64,000 nucleotides of DNA from Aquibacillus rhizosphaerae (GTDB lineage Bacteria > Bacillota > Bacilli > Bacillales > Amphibacillaceae): contig NZ_JASTZU010000058.1 in the NCBI RefSeq assembly GCF_030282825.1, forward strand, positions 248,001 to 312,000, given 5' to 3'. Position numbers and translations under genes: made by a program. Within the stretch, counting starts at the first letter, position 1; each line of letters begins with the position of its first letter. This document shows positions 8,545-16,216 of the stretch, piece by piece. The notes under the pieces are model-generated. The model did not search any database. It worked only from the letters and a program-made list of their open reading frames with translations, and was not told the origin of the DNA.

Positions 8545-8660
8545 TTAACTTTAACATAATATTCCATTTAACTTTTTAAATATCACAAAAAAAAGACCGC
8601 CGTATTACGACACTCTTGTTAAACTCTTGCTCCCGTTACTTTAAGTGTATTTATTCACAT
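8545..8660 (+). repeat. Dispersed intergenic repeat copy
   Basis: TTTAACATAATATTCCATTT, then a hairpin-forming ACCGCCGTATTACGAC stretch next to an A8 tract, then TTAAACTCTTGCTCCCGTTA and CTTTAAGTGTATTTATTCAC. It holds both the hairpin half and the core in one stretch, and so shows the order of the unit between two genes. Confidence 0.8.
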
Positions 8661-8668
8661 TCTAATTC

Positions 8669-9445
8669 CTACTTTAATGCCTTCCAAATTGTCCATCTAT
8701 CTTTCTCAACTATATTTGAATTGTTTTCTAATGATTTATCAATATGATTTATTAGTAACTTTAATTCTTTGTCATCTAATTCATGTAAAATACTTCTTCC
8801 AGTTCTTTGACTTAGATCATTTAGTAATTGTTCTTTATTATCATAGACATTTCTTGTTTCCCACAACTTTATTTCTTCTATATTCTTAAATCCAACTTGC
8901 TCCAACATTTCGACTACAAGTTGGCTCTTATGTCTCCGACTGGTCTCTTTTTCAATCAACTTTGGAAAGAGTTCAAAGAAATAGCCTCTAATATGACTAT
9001 TATCTCCTTTTAATAAACAATCCTCTGGAGTTCGGTCTTGAATAATATAAAAGCCACCTTCATTTAACAGTCTAAAACCCTCTTTAACACAAGAGTTTAA
9101 ACCCTTTATATGATGTATCAAAGCTCTTTCAAGTAGTAAATCATAATTGTTACTATCTAAACCTGTTTCAAATGCATTACCATGCTCAAAAGAAATATTT
9201 TTATATGCCTTACAGTTTTCTTTCGCTCCATCAAGTATAGCTTCAGAGAAATCAACTCCAGTTACATGGTCTACTCCCAAGTCCGCCAGAGCTTTAGAAT
9301 AAATCCCACCGCCACAACCAATATCTAAAGCATTAGAAACGTTCTCAATAGGAATTAAATTTTTTATTGCTTCCATCCATGTTTTGTCAGCGTTTCGAGT
9401 TGTATATGTAATGCTATTCTTCTTACTATGAAAATCAATACCCAC
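8669..9445 (-). CDS. Class I SAM-dependent methyltransferase
   Basis: A methyltransferase of about 258 residues. Motif I is LDIGCGGGIYSKALADLG, the glycine-rich loop that binds S-adenosylmethionine. VTGVDFSEAILDGA is motif II with the acidic ribose-binding residue, and YDLLLERALIHHIKG is the motif IV region. The C-terminal half (LIEKETSRRHKSQLVVEM, then VYDNKEQLLNDLSQRTGRS) resembles UbiE-like small-molecule methyltransferases. A GTG at 9445 with GAGGG ahead of it is the preferred start over a TTG seven codons earlier. It is an isolated unit, so the acceptor cannot be guessed from context. Confidence 0.85.
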   Translation of the reverse strand: MGIDFHSKKNSITYTTRNADKTWMEAIKNLIPIENVSNALDIGCGGGIYSKALADLGVDHVTGVDFSEAILDGAKENCKAYKNISFEHGNAFETGLDSNNYDLLLERALIHHIKGLNSCVKEGFRLLNEGGFYIIQDRTPEDCLLKGDNSHIRGYFFELFPKLIEKETSRRHKSQLVVEMLEQVGFKNIEEIKLWETRNVYDNKEQLLNDLSQRTGRSILHELDDKELKLLINHIDKSLENNSNIVEKDRWTIWKALK

Positions 9446-9529
9446 TATACATCCCTCATCTCTCAATTTGAATTTATACAGTAAAATTTCACCACATTAT
9501 GTGTAGTTTTCACTTATTACAGTATTCTA

Positions 9530-9590
9530 CGGCGTTAGCTTAACAACCTCTTCAATATTACTTTAACATTAAATTCCATTTTACATCTGA
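9530..9590 (+). repeat. Dispersed intergenic repeat, partial copy
   Basis: GGCGTTAGCTTAACAACCTC then TTTAACATTAAATTCCATTT: the core and the AT-rich box are present, the hairpin part is missing. Confidence 0.6.
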
Positions 9591-9675
9591 TAATTTCTCC
9601 AAAACTATGAATATTGATTCTTTTATCTGTTCTATATGGGAATCCTTTATACAAAAGTATTTAGGAGTGATCTAT

Positions 9676-10515
9676 TTGTTATTATCAGAAGCAGCTACGT
9701 CCTATGAAGCAGATAAGAGAATTGAAGGATTCTCCCCACAAACTCTAAAGGCTTACCACCTTCAAGCAAATTTATTAATCAAGTATTTTAGTAATATCTC
9801 GATTAAAGATATTTCTACTTATGAGCTGAAACAATATTTAGCAGAATCAAGTAAGGATTTAAAACCATCTAGCCTAGCTCATCGAATAAGATTTATTAAA
9901 TCTTTATTTCGTTGGTCACACGAGGAAGGAATTATTAATAGCAATCCAGCGAGTAAAATAAAAGAGCCGAAAGTCGGAAAACGAATTCCAAAATTTCTAA
10001 CGGAAAGAGAAATTGAACATTTACGAGATGCTTGTTATTCTGCTTTGGAGAAAGCCTTGTTTGAATTTATGTTTTCAACTGGATGTCGCATTGGAGAAAT
10101 TGTTTCTCTTGATCGCAACAACATTAACTGGAGTAGTAACTCTGCAATTGTCCGAGGTAAGGGTGATAAGGAGAGAGAAGTTTATTTTAATGTTCGTTGT
10201 GATATATGGCTTGAGAAATATCTAAATGAGAGGAACGATAGTGATCCATCTATTTTCGTTTCAGAGCGTTCAGCACATAGGATGAGCATTGCACAGATGA
10301 GATAGATAATAAAGCGAATCTCTAATCGTGCTGGAATAAACAAGACAATCCACCCCCATCAATTAAGACATAGCTATGCTACACATCTCTTAAATAACAG
10401 TGCTCCTATTGAGGTAATACAAAGTTTACTTGGACACGAAAAAAGTGAGACAACTCGGATTTATGCTCAAATAAGTGGAAGGCTTAGGCAAGAATTTTAT
10501 AACAAATACTTTTAA
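9676..10515 (+). pseudogene. XerC/D-like tyrosine recombinase interrupted by an in-frame TAG
   Basis: The reading frame runs from a TTG at 9676 (AGGAGTGA ahead; an ATG lies 23 codons further up at 9607) to 10515 but is cut by TAG at 10303-10305. Before the stop are a SAM-like core-binding domain and the catalytic RIGE arginine (STGCRIGEIVSLD) and beta-hairpin lysine region (VRGKGDKEREV). After it, in the same frame, are HQLRHSYATHLLN, LLGHEKSETT and the nucleophile tyrosine (RIYAQ). So all six catalytic residues are encoded and a single nonsense codon disables the gene unless it is read through. It is the only plus-strand gene in the 1-15 kb array, which makes it a candidate former recombinase of that array. 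Confidence 0.88.
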
Positions 10516-10517
10516 TG

Positions 10518-10580
10518 AAAGAGCAACTCATATTGACGTTGCTCTTCAACTCTTGCACCCCGTTAGCACAATAAGGCTAA
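10518..10580 (+). repeat. Terminator hairpin plus array-repeat core
   Basis: AAGAGCAAC...GTTGCTCTT forms a hairpin immediately after the recombinase stop codon. It is followed by CAACTCTTGCACCCCGTTAG, a copy of the array core. The arms TTCAAC and GTTAG flank the CTCTTGCACCCC spacer. Confidence 0.7.
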
Positions 10581-10583
10581 CCT

Positions 10584-11114
10584 TTATTTATTTTCAAACC
10601 ATTCATTTTCTAAAATACTCATTTCCCATAAATTCCAATATTCATCACCTACTTTTCTTGCGTCTCTAAGTAATCCCTCTTTTACAAATCCTGACTTTTC
10701 ATAACAAGCAATTGCAGAGGAATTGAAGTCAAACACTCCGAGACTAACTCTATGTAAGCGAAGTTCATCAAATGCAACTTTAAGAATTTCTGTCATCATT
10801 CGTTGACCGGCACCTTTTCCTCTTACATTCTTATCACCAACTAATACTTTTCCAATTCTTGCTGATTTGTTTTTTCTATCAACATTTCCTAACGAAATAT
10901 GTCCTATGATATTTCCAGTTTCCTTCTCTAAAACGCTATAAACCAAAGTATTAGAATTGTCACAATTTGCATTGTTGAGGTAGTTTTCTAATTGCTGTTC
11001 ATCTAATGGAAAACTAAAATTAGGACCTCCCCATTGCAGTAGAAACTCTGGTGTTTCAATCCAATCTATTAGTTGTTGAAAATCCGAACGTTCAAAAGAC
11101 TTTAATTCAATCAT
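10584..11114 (-). CDS. GNAT acetyltransferase
   Basis: A 176-residue Gcn5-related acetyltransferase. The strand pattern IIGHISLGNVDRKNKSARIG leads into the acetyl-CoA-binding motif A, VRGKGAGQRMMTEILK (about residues 98-113; R/Q-x-x-G-x-G/A type). FDFNSSAIACYEKSGFVKEG is motif B and fits the RimJ/RimL group. GAGGAGAAC precedes the ATG. It is an isolated minus-strand unit with a repeat on each side. Substrate unknown; relatives modify ribosomal protein termini, polyamines or antibiotics. Confidence 0.85.
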   Translation of the reverse strand: MIELKSFERSDFQQLIDWIETPEFLLQWGGPNFSFPLDEQQLENYLNNANCDNSNTLVYSVLEKETGNIIGHISLGNVDRKNKSARIGKVLVGDKNVRGKGAGQRMMTEILKVAFDELRLHRVSLGVFDFNSSAIACYEKSGFVKEGLLRDARKVGDEYWNLWEMSILENEWFENK

Positions 11115-11184
11115 AAAAGTTCTCCTCGTTTCTTTTGTTCAATACAGAGTATCGTAACAATTTTAAACGTAGTTCTTTGTTCAA

Positions 11185-11270
11185 TTAACCTGCTTCTTTA
11201 ACGCAATAGGATCTGTCACATCACAACTCCTTGTTCAATTATTGCACCCTTTAGTTCAATAGTATACTAT
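11185..11270 (+). repeat. Dispersed intergenic repeat, short subtype
   Basis: Nearly identical block order to 3095-3180: GCAATAGGATCTGTCACATC, TTGTTCAAT, TATTGCACCCTTTAG. Confidence 0.75.
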
Positions 11271-11273
11271 GCT

Positions 11274-11471
11274 TTATTTTCTTTCTCTTAGTTTGCCTAC
11301 CTCAATAATTAGACAAATTATTAACCCAGCTATAATCCCAAGATAAATACCTAAATAAGTGCCTAAAGCCGTTTGAACATCTGTGTGGTTATAAAAAACA
11401 TTTAGGAATTTACTGCTAATAAATCCTCCTAAAGCACCTAATATAACTCCCAACAAAATCCTACCAATCAT
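11274..11471 (-). CDS. Small two-helix membrane protein, 65 aa
   Basis: Two hydrophobic helices: residues 2-25, rich in small residues (GVILGALGGF, a glycine-zipper-like face), and residues 38-58 (YLGIYLGIIAGLIICLII). A basic tail (KLRERK) ends the protein. AGGTGGGG lies ahead of the ATG. No family is recognised. It is bounded by repeats on both sides, like the other units of the array. Confidence 0.65.
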   Translation of the reverse strand: MIGRILLGVILGALGGFISSKFLNVFYNHTDVQTALGTYLGIYLGIIAGLIICLIIEVGKLRERK

Positions 11472-11591
11472 TTACAATCCCCACCTTTTTCAAATTTCCA
11501 ATCATAAAAACTCATAAATCCTTGTTCAAGTAAAGCACCGGGTCACTATTTTCTTGAGTGACCCTTTAACCTTTTTTATAGATTATTCATT

Positions 11592-12470
11592 TCATACAGA
11601 CTTCCAAGCATCATAGAAATCATTTACCGTTGAATACCTTTTACTACGCTCATCTTCAACTGCTCTTAGTGCTACTTGGTAAAGACCTTGATTAGCAGCC
11701 CACATTGAGAAGGAACGATCCATTTCACCACCGAGTAATCCAAATGCAATAGCTCCAAAATTAAAGACATTTGTAATAGAATCAATTGGAGACCCAATTT
11801 TATATTCTTCTGGGGATTTTGAGCGATTTGCACCCCAAAAATTCTCGCCTATATCATTAATTGAAGGTGACTTTCTATAAAAATCTATATCGCATATTGT
11901 TGTTTCATCATTATTGAAATCATATAGGATACTTCCATCATAGAAATCTACCGCAACATAATTTTTCGATTCTATATAAGTATGAAAAGAAAAGATTGCA
12001 TCTAAGGCTTTTAAACGTTTTTCCAATTCTAATTTCTTAAACCGATAAAAAGGAGATTTAGGATTTGTATATTTTGCTGGACCACCAAATGTCCAATGAG
12101 AGTGTAAGCATTCGCCTTCAGCCCACTGAAAAAATAAGGCATACCCATTTTCAGTGGGAAAGTGATTTAGTAACCTTATCAAGTTTGGGTGTTCTAACAT
12201 TTGATAAACAGGTACCGCTTCTTTCAATCGTTTAATAGCTTCCTTTGGATTTCCATTAAATTCAATTGGTTTTGCACCAGCATATTTAACAAAATACCTT
12301 TGATTATCTTTTTCAACACCGAAACTTATATTTCCTGAATCTTGTTGGTCAAATACACAAAAAACAGAACCCAACTGTTTTAACCAATCGAAATTATGCT
12401 CTTCTTGTAATTGAAAATCTACCTTATTAATTGTCATTGTAATCAAACTCGTTTGTTGAATGTTTTTCAA
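11592..12470 (-). CDS. Protein-kinase-fold protein (Ser/Thr kinase-like)
   Basis: A 292-residue protein with a protein-kinase fold. RYFVKYAGAK holds the likely VAIK-type lysine (about residue 74), EHPNLIRLLNHF is the usual end of the C-helix and beta-4, and FFQWAEGECL is the hinge. The catalytic loop reads VAVDFYDGSILYDF rather than the standard HRDLKPxN, and the metal-binding motif reads CDIDFY instead of DFG. It is therefore a divergent member resembling small-molecule phosphotransferases or atypical kinases. The TTG start at 12470 has GGGAGGATC ahead. A 13-codon ORF with its own strong ribosome site lies ~65 bp upstream in the same direction. Target unknown. Confidence 0.75.
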   Translation of the reverse strand: MKNIQQTSLITMTINKVDFQLQEEHNFDWLKQLGSVFCVFDQQDSGNISFGVEKDNQRYFVKYAGAKPIEFNGNPKEAIKRLKEAVPVYQMLEHPNLIRLLNHFPTENGYALFFQWAEGECLHSHWTFGGPAKYTNPKSPFYRFKKLELEKRLKALDAIFSFHTYIESKNYVAVDFYDGSILYDFNNDETTICDIDFYRKSPSINDIGENFWGANRSKSPEEYKIGSPIDSITNVFNFGAIAFGLLGGEMDRSFSMWAANQGLYQVALRAVEDERSKRYSTVNDFYDAWKSV

Positions 12471-12533
12471 ATTATGATCCTCCCATTTTATAAGTAAGGG
12501 ATACGTAGTTTATAGGGGCTTGATACGATTCCC

Positions 12534-12575
12534 TTAAATTAATTTAACCCCACTTGTAGTTTTTGTCATTTCCAT
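12534..12575 (-). CDS. Possible 13-aa leader peptide upstream of the kinase-like gene
   Basis: AAAGGAGGCG stands 8 nt before an ATG that opens a 13-codon frame (MEMTKTTSGVKLI) ending 64 bp before the kinase-like start. The ribosome site is stronger than that of the kinase gene. This could be a regulatory leader ORF or the start of a decayed gene; the sequence alone does not decide. Confidence 0.3.
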   Translation of the reverse strand: MEMTKTTSGVKLI

Positions 12576-12683
12576 TAAACAACGCCTCCTTTCAATTCCT
12601 CAAGGAAAATTATACCATTTTATTACGGGTAATACGTTCAATATTAAATCTCTTTATTAAACTAATAGTCAGTTGAACAAGGC

Positions 12684-13361
12684 TCAGAGAATGTCTAATA
12701 GATCTTTTAAGTGACTAAATTCAGTTAATCCCTTATGTTCCCTTGCTTTAATATTTGTAGGATTGTACAAGTAGAAATGTATGTCTGCTCCATTAGCAGC
12801 AGGGTAATCATTTTTTAGGGAATCCCCTATATAAATCGTTTCATCTTTGTTTAACGCTAATTTTTCTAGACAGACTTCCAATGCTTTTGGATTTGGCTTA
12901 GCAACACCTAATTCTTCAGATATGAAAACTCCTTCAAAATAGTGCTCTAGATTGGCTGCCTTCAACCGACCTCTTTGAGATTCACTGTAACCATTCGTCA
13001 TACAAAATAAACGATGCTTCTTTGATAAAACATCTAATACTTCTATTGCACCAGGTTCCAAATATGCTGAACTACAAAATAATTCCCAATAGCTTTTAGT
13101 TATAAGGGGTTCATCGAAGGATACACCATAATCTTTTAATGAATCAGTTATGGAAAGTTGCATTACTTCCAAAGCGGATTTCCTCCCTCGTTATCCCCAA
13201 TGATACCTACTTATTTGTTCGTAGGTATTTAAAAGCTGTTGTAACCTTTCGTCTTCTTGATTATTAAGAATTTTATGTTCTATGAATGCATGTATTAAAG
13301 ATTCTATTTCACATTTTTTAAAATTTAAAAGGGTTTGATCCAAATCGAATCCAATGTTCAT
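12684..13361 (-). pseudogene. HAD-superfamily phosphatase split by an in-frame TAA
   Basis: One reading frame runs from an ATG at 13361 (GAGGAG ahead) to 12684 and is interrupted only by TAA at 13191-13193 (codon 57). The first part encodes MNIGFDLDQTLLNF, motif I with the nucleophile Asp. The part after the stop encodes motif II (LFCMTNGYSES), the motif III lysine (GVAKPNPKALE) and motif IV (IYIGDSLKNDYPAANGA). Together they make a complete ~225-residue HAD hydrolase of the pyrimidine-nucleotidase/PGP type. A TTG at 13172 could restart translation, but the product would lack the nucleophile, so the gene is probably inactive. Confidence 0.82.
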
Positions 13362-13471
13362 TCTATGCTCCTCAATCTTAGAATTTATAAAATAAAATTC
13401 TATATTTATTAAGTTTTTTTCTGCGAAGATTATAAACTATTAGTGGAATTAAACTACTATACTTCAATAAG

Positions 13472-13505
13472 AAAAAGGGCAATCCCTTCTTCTTTAAGGA
13501 TTGCT
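13472..13505 (-). terminator. Intrinsic terminator downstream of the DUF4177 gene
   Basis: GCAATCC and GGATTGC pair across a 12-nt loop. On the minus strand the hairpin is followed by CCTTTTTC. It lies 13 bp beyond the DUF4177 stop codon. Confidence 0.75.
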
Positions 13506-13517
13506 ACCGTTTGTTCA

Positions 13518-13682
13518 TTACAAAATTTCTCTTTTGAAATAAAAAACTGTTCCATTAACACCTGACAACTCCCAACCTTCTTCACCAAATAAATTCAATC
13601 TTTCAGTCATCAATGTATTGAAATCAATATCGTTCTTCAATTGAATCTGAATGTTCTCCACTTTGTATTCAAATTGCTTCAC
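13518..13682 (-). CDS. DUF4177-like small protein, 54 aa
   Basis: A 54-residue protein (KQFEYKVENIQIQLKNDI..., with LFGEEGWELSGVNG in the second half). The pattern of an N-terminal EYKV strand, a helix ending in LN-x-x-GEEGWEL and a final strand (VFYFKRE) is that of the DUF4177 family. The start is GTG with GGAGG 8 nt upstream. It ends at its own terminator. The family is widespread as small free-standing proteins; no biochemical role is known. Confidence 0.75.
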   Translation of the reverse strand: MKQFEYKVENIQIQLKNDIDFNTLMTERLNLFGEEGWELSGVNGTVFYFKREIL

Positions 13683-13754
13683 TTAAAAACCTCCTAAAAT
13701 TTATTTACTTAGAACCTTATATGTAATACGATCCATATTAAAATTGGTATCTTT

Positions 13755-13915
13755 GATTATCCTGCCCTTTACTTTAAGATCATGAATTCACATTTTTTTA
13801 ACATAAAATTCCAATAACTCTTGAAACTATTCAAAAAGAAAAGGATGTCAATAATATATGACGATCCACTTGTTGCTATTGCACCCGTTAGGTTAAGTAC
13901 ATACTTTCACAATGT
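13755..13915 (+). repeat. Dispersed intergenic repeat, longest complete copy
   Basis: This copy has every block: CCTGCCCTTTACTTTAAGAT, TTCACA, TTTTTAACATAAAATTCC, TTGAAACTATTCAAAAAG, the hairpin around GGATGTCAATAATATATGAC, GATCCACTTGTTGC, then TATTGCACCCGTTAGGTTAAG and TTTCACA. Near-identical long copies occur at 42085 and 49520. Confidence 0.85.
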
Positions 13916-13922
13916 TTCAACG

Positions 13923-14222
13923 TTAGCTAATTATTAAGCCTAAGATAATAGGTAAAGTCAGCATAAAGATTGAACAACACAGTAAAAGTAATGTTATTGG
14001 TTTAGATAGTTTTTCTCGTCCTTTTCCTTTATACCAACCTGAAAATTGGAATCTATTCCTATACAATACAAACAGTGAAACGTAAATTCCAATTGCTGCA
14101 ATCCACTGATACTTCTCTGTAACTTCGTTTATTGTATAGATATTTCCTATTACTGACCAGGCAAGTCCACCTAATAGCATAAATATAAAAAAAATACGTA
14201 ATAGTTCCAAAATCACTCTCAT
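13923..14222 (-). CDS. Membrane protein, 99 aa
   Basis: The protein has three predicted membrane helices (about residues 5-28, 38-55 and 76-98), joined by a basic cytoplasmic loop with FSGWYKGKGREKLSK. No known catalytic or binding motif is present. GGGAGACA is just ahead of the ATG. It lies between a long repeat copy downstream and a 47-codon membrane gene upstream. Function unknown; small membrane proteins of this look are common in such Bacillus arrays. Confidence 0.65.
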   Translation of the reverse strand: MRVILELLRIFFIFMLLGGLAWSVIGNIYTINEVTEKYQWIAAIGIYVSLFVLYRNRFQFSGWYKGKGREKLSKPITLLLLCCSIFMLTLPIILGLIIS

Positions 14223-14296
14223 TGTCTCCCATTTAACCTCCTCAATGGTTTCACAACAGCATCAAATGGCCTATTGGAATAACGAAACCCGTTAAT

Positions 14297-14440
14297 TTAA
14301 GATGATTTTTCTCCCTCTTTTTTCTGCTTCCTTCTGTAAAAATAACGCCATATATAAAAAAATGTAAAAAACGCTAAAAAAGGAATATAAAAATAATTTA
14401 GAATGCTTGTTTTAAAACTTAATTCATATCCCTCACTCAT
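14297..14440 (-). CDS. Small single-pass membrane protein, 47 aa
   Basis: A 47-codon frame: a polar N-terminus (MSEGYELSFKTS), one aromatic-rich hydrophobic segment (residues 12-31) and a strongly basic tail (RRKQKKEGEKSS). It is preceded by GGGGTGAAG. The stop codon overlaps the start of an array-repeat core (TTAAATTAACGGG on the minus strand), so the repeat begins exactly where the gene ends, as with a cassette-end site. Confidence 0.6.
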   Translation of the reverse strand: MSEGYELSFKTSILNYFYIPFLAFFTFFYIWRYFYRRKQKKEGEKSS

Positions 14441-14482
14441 ATACTTCACCCCGTTTATATTTCTCTTCAAGAAACCTGATCC

Positions 14483-14902
14483 GTTAATTTAAGTAAAATT
14501 CTTCACAAAATCTTTATTTATTTTACCATAAATAACCAGAATACCTTGTGAAGTCAAGTGAAAAAATAGTTAATTGTTAATTTTTACCTACCAAATGTAC
14601 AGAAAATTATTTACTAATTCGCGACTAAAAATCCAGGGCTACAATAGCCGTTGTACCCTTACATTTCAGCATGCAATTTTAATGCAGTTTCCATAAGAAA
14701 TCCTTTTAAACCAACAAAAAATGACCACCAAATCAGCCTACAATTTGGTAGTCATTTTATATTACATTTTTAATGTTTGCGATAGGTAACGGAACCTGTT
14801 AGCAAAATGGAGTGCAATTTTATAACCATTGTTGCTTATCATTATTTTTTCACCACTATAATTCGTAACTCTTATGCTCTAATTCCCCTCTGACCTCATT
14901 CT
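14483..14902 (+). repeat. 0.42-kb direct repeat, copy A
   Basis: It is colinear with 16897-17305 over its full length. Shared parts are a repeat core, TAACCAGAATACCTTGTGAA, a bidirectional terminator hairpin (AAAATGACCACCAAAT with its complement near 14730-14760) and a degenerate copy of the last ~47 bp of the mscS-like gene. No gene is encoded here. It looks like a leftover of a duplication or recombination event involving the mscS downstream region. Confidence 0.85.
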
Positions 14903-15300
14903 CAAATGCCCCTAAGATTGCATAACGTATTGAGCCGTATTTTGAAGTAACAATTGCTTCTTCAACTAAATCCCGTTACTTTAAGCACAAGACTTCACAA
15001 TCTTTTTTTACACCTCATTAAACTCAATCCCCTAAATGCGTTGTCTATGCAAAAAGACGTCTTCTTATTAAAGAAAAGCGCCCGTTTGTTGAAGATGTCC
15101 TCATTAATCAGAAATAATGAGGCCATCTTCTGCAACTTGCCTCTAATCAATAGAATTTGGGGTTTCAACCAATACAAAAGATATTTTTTGGCCATGTTTT
15201 ACAAATCTGAATCAATCAGAAAACCCTTTCCGTATCAAGTAAAATAGAACTGAAACTAAGAAAAGAATCGCTGATTGGTGAGTCTATTATACCAGTGAAA
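14903..15300 (+). repeat. Gene-free stretch with array-repeat core
   Basis: It begins with GCATAACGTATTGAGCCG, shared with 950-970, and a core copy (TCCCGTTACTTTAAGCAC, then TTCACA). It then holds a hairpin (GATGTCCTCATT...AATGAGGCCATC) near 15090-15130. Open frames in it have no ribosome sites and look accidental. Confidence 0.55.
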
Positions 15301-15307
15301 GCAACAA

Positions 15308-16216
15308 CTATTTTAAAGTGCTTTTCGGCTTCTTGATTGATAATTTTTTTAATATATTCCTTCCAGCTAACAACGCAAAATATAAAGAAATTGTGACTAA
15401 TAGTATTGCATAAAAGTCCCGTCTAGCAAGGTAAGTTGTAGAGTTAAGACCTTTTATAAGTAAGTGAGCAAACAGGTAGGAGATAGGCAATAGAATAATT
15501 TTTTCTAGCCCATTTCTTATTTTTTCATTCTTACGGAATATGGTCAATCCAATTCCACAAATAAGTAAAAATCCTATAGCAAATATCACATAGTAGCTTA
15601 AAACTAGCCGAGGTAACGTAATGACAGAACCATCCGTTATTGGATCTCCATAAATTAAAATATTTTCACTTCCATCGGTATTGTAATAATAGATTGAAGC
15701 GACCGTTTCTCCATTCGGGTTTAAGACCGTATTTTCTAGGTTGTTTTTGCTTATTTTCTGGTGCCAAATCGTTTCCCATGTAGTTATATCATAGACATAA
15801 CCTGAATTGTCTGATGCTGGATATTGTTCCACATGGAATCCTGATACTTCTTCACTAAAATTCAAAAGTACAGTTCCATCACCCTTTTCAATGATTGAAA
15901 CCGCATTTTCATTATAAGAAATGTATGCTGGCGCTGTCAGATAAGCCATTGTAACCACTGCAAAAACCAATGTTACCATGACTGAAAGAATAATCGTTTG
16001 CAGCTTTTCCCTTCGCAATGTATTTTGTATGTTTCTTAAGGGAGCTATATCGGTATCTATTGGCAGTTCTTCAAGCGTCCTCATTTCTTCAAGTCGTTTT
16101 TTGCAGTTTTCACAAGAAGCTATATGTTCTTCAACGATATCTTTAGTATCTTGACTTGCCATATTCTCGACATATAACGGCAGTAAATCCCTAATCATAT
16201 TACAGCTAATTTTCAT
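15308..16216 (-). CDS. Zinc-finger anti-sigma factor, membrane-bound
   Basis: A 302-residue protein. The N-terminal ~45 residues are an anti-sigma zinc finger (MKISCNMIRDLLPLYVENM, then HIASCENCKKRL: the Cys / His-x3-Cys-x2-Cys pattern of ZAS domains). A membrane helix follows at about 78-97, then an extracytoplasmic domain (to ~200) and further hydrophobic helices at the C-terminus. It overlaps the ECF sigma gene by 4 bp (ATGA type), the standard arrangement of a sigma factor and its cognate anti-sigma. By family knowledge the finger domain sequesters the sigma factor at the membrane until an envelope signal releases it. The signal is unknown. Confidence 0.88.
   Translation of the reverse strand: MKISCNMIRDLLPLYVENMASQDTKDIVEEHIASCENCKKRLEEMRTLEELPIDTDIAPLRNIQNTLRREKLQTIILSVMVTLVFAVVTMAYLTAPAYISYNENAVSIIEKGDGTVLLNFSEEVSGFHVEQYPASDNSGYVYDITTWETIWHQKISKNNLENTVLNPNGETVASIYYYNTDGSENILIYGDPITDGSVITLPRLVLSYYVIFAIGFLLICGIGLTIFRKNEKIRNGLEKIILLPISYLFAHLLIKGLNSTTYLARRDFYAILLVTISLYFALLAGRNILKKLSIKKPKSTLK

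Noticed and set aside
8587-8613. A strong intrinsic terminator between the NIPSNAP and methyltransferase genes
   Set aside because: The T tract is good but the stem pairs poorly by eye, so it is recorded only as part of the repeat.
9676-10515. Calling the recombinase an integron integrase (IntI)
   Set aside because: I see no IntI-specific insertion between the catalytic boxes, and the repeat cores match the attC GTTRRRY consensus only in a minority of copies. Only the looser description 'integron-like layout' is supported.
13755-13915. CRISPR array from the regularly recurring repeats
   Set aside because: Spacings are hundreds to thousands of bases, genes lie between copies, and no cas genes are present.
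14954-15247. Open frames on both strands in the gap before the anti-sigma gene
   Set aside because: They run through repeat sequence, lack ribosome sites and have no protein-like composition.
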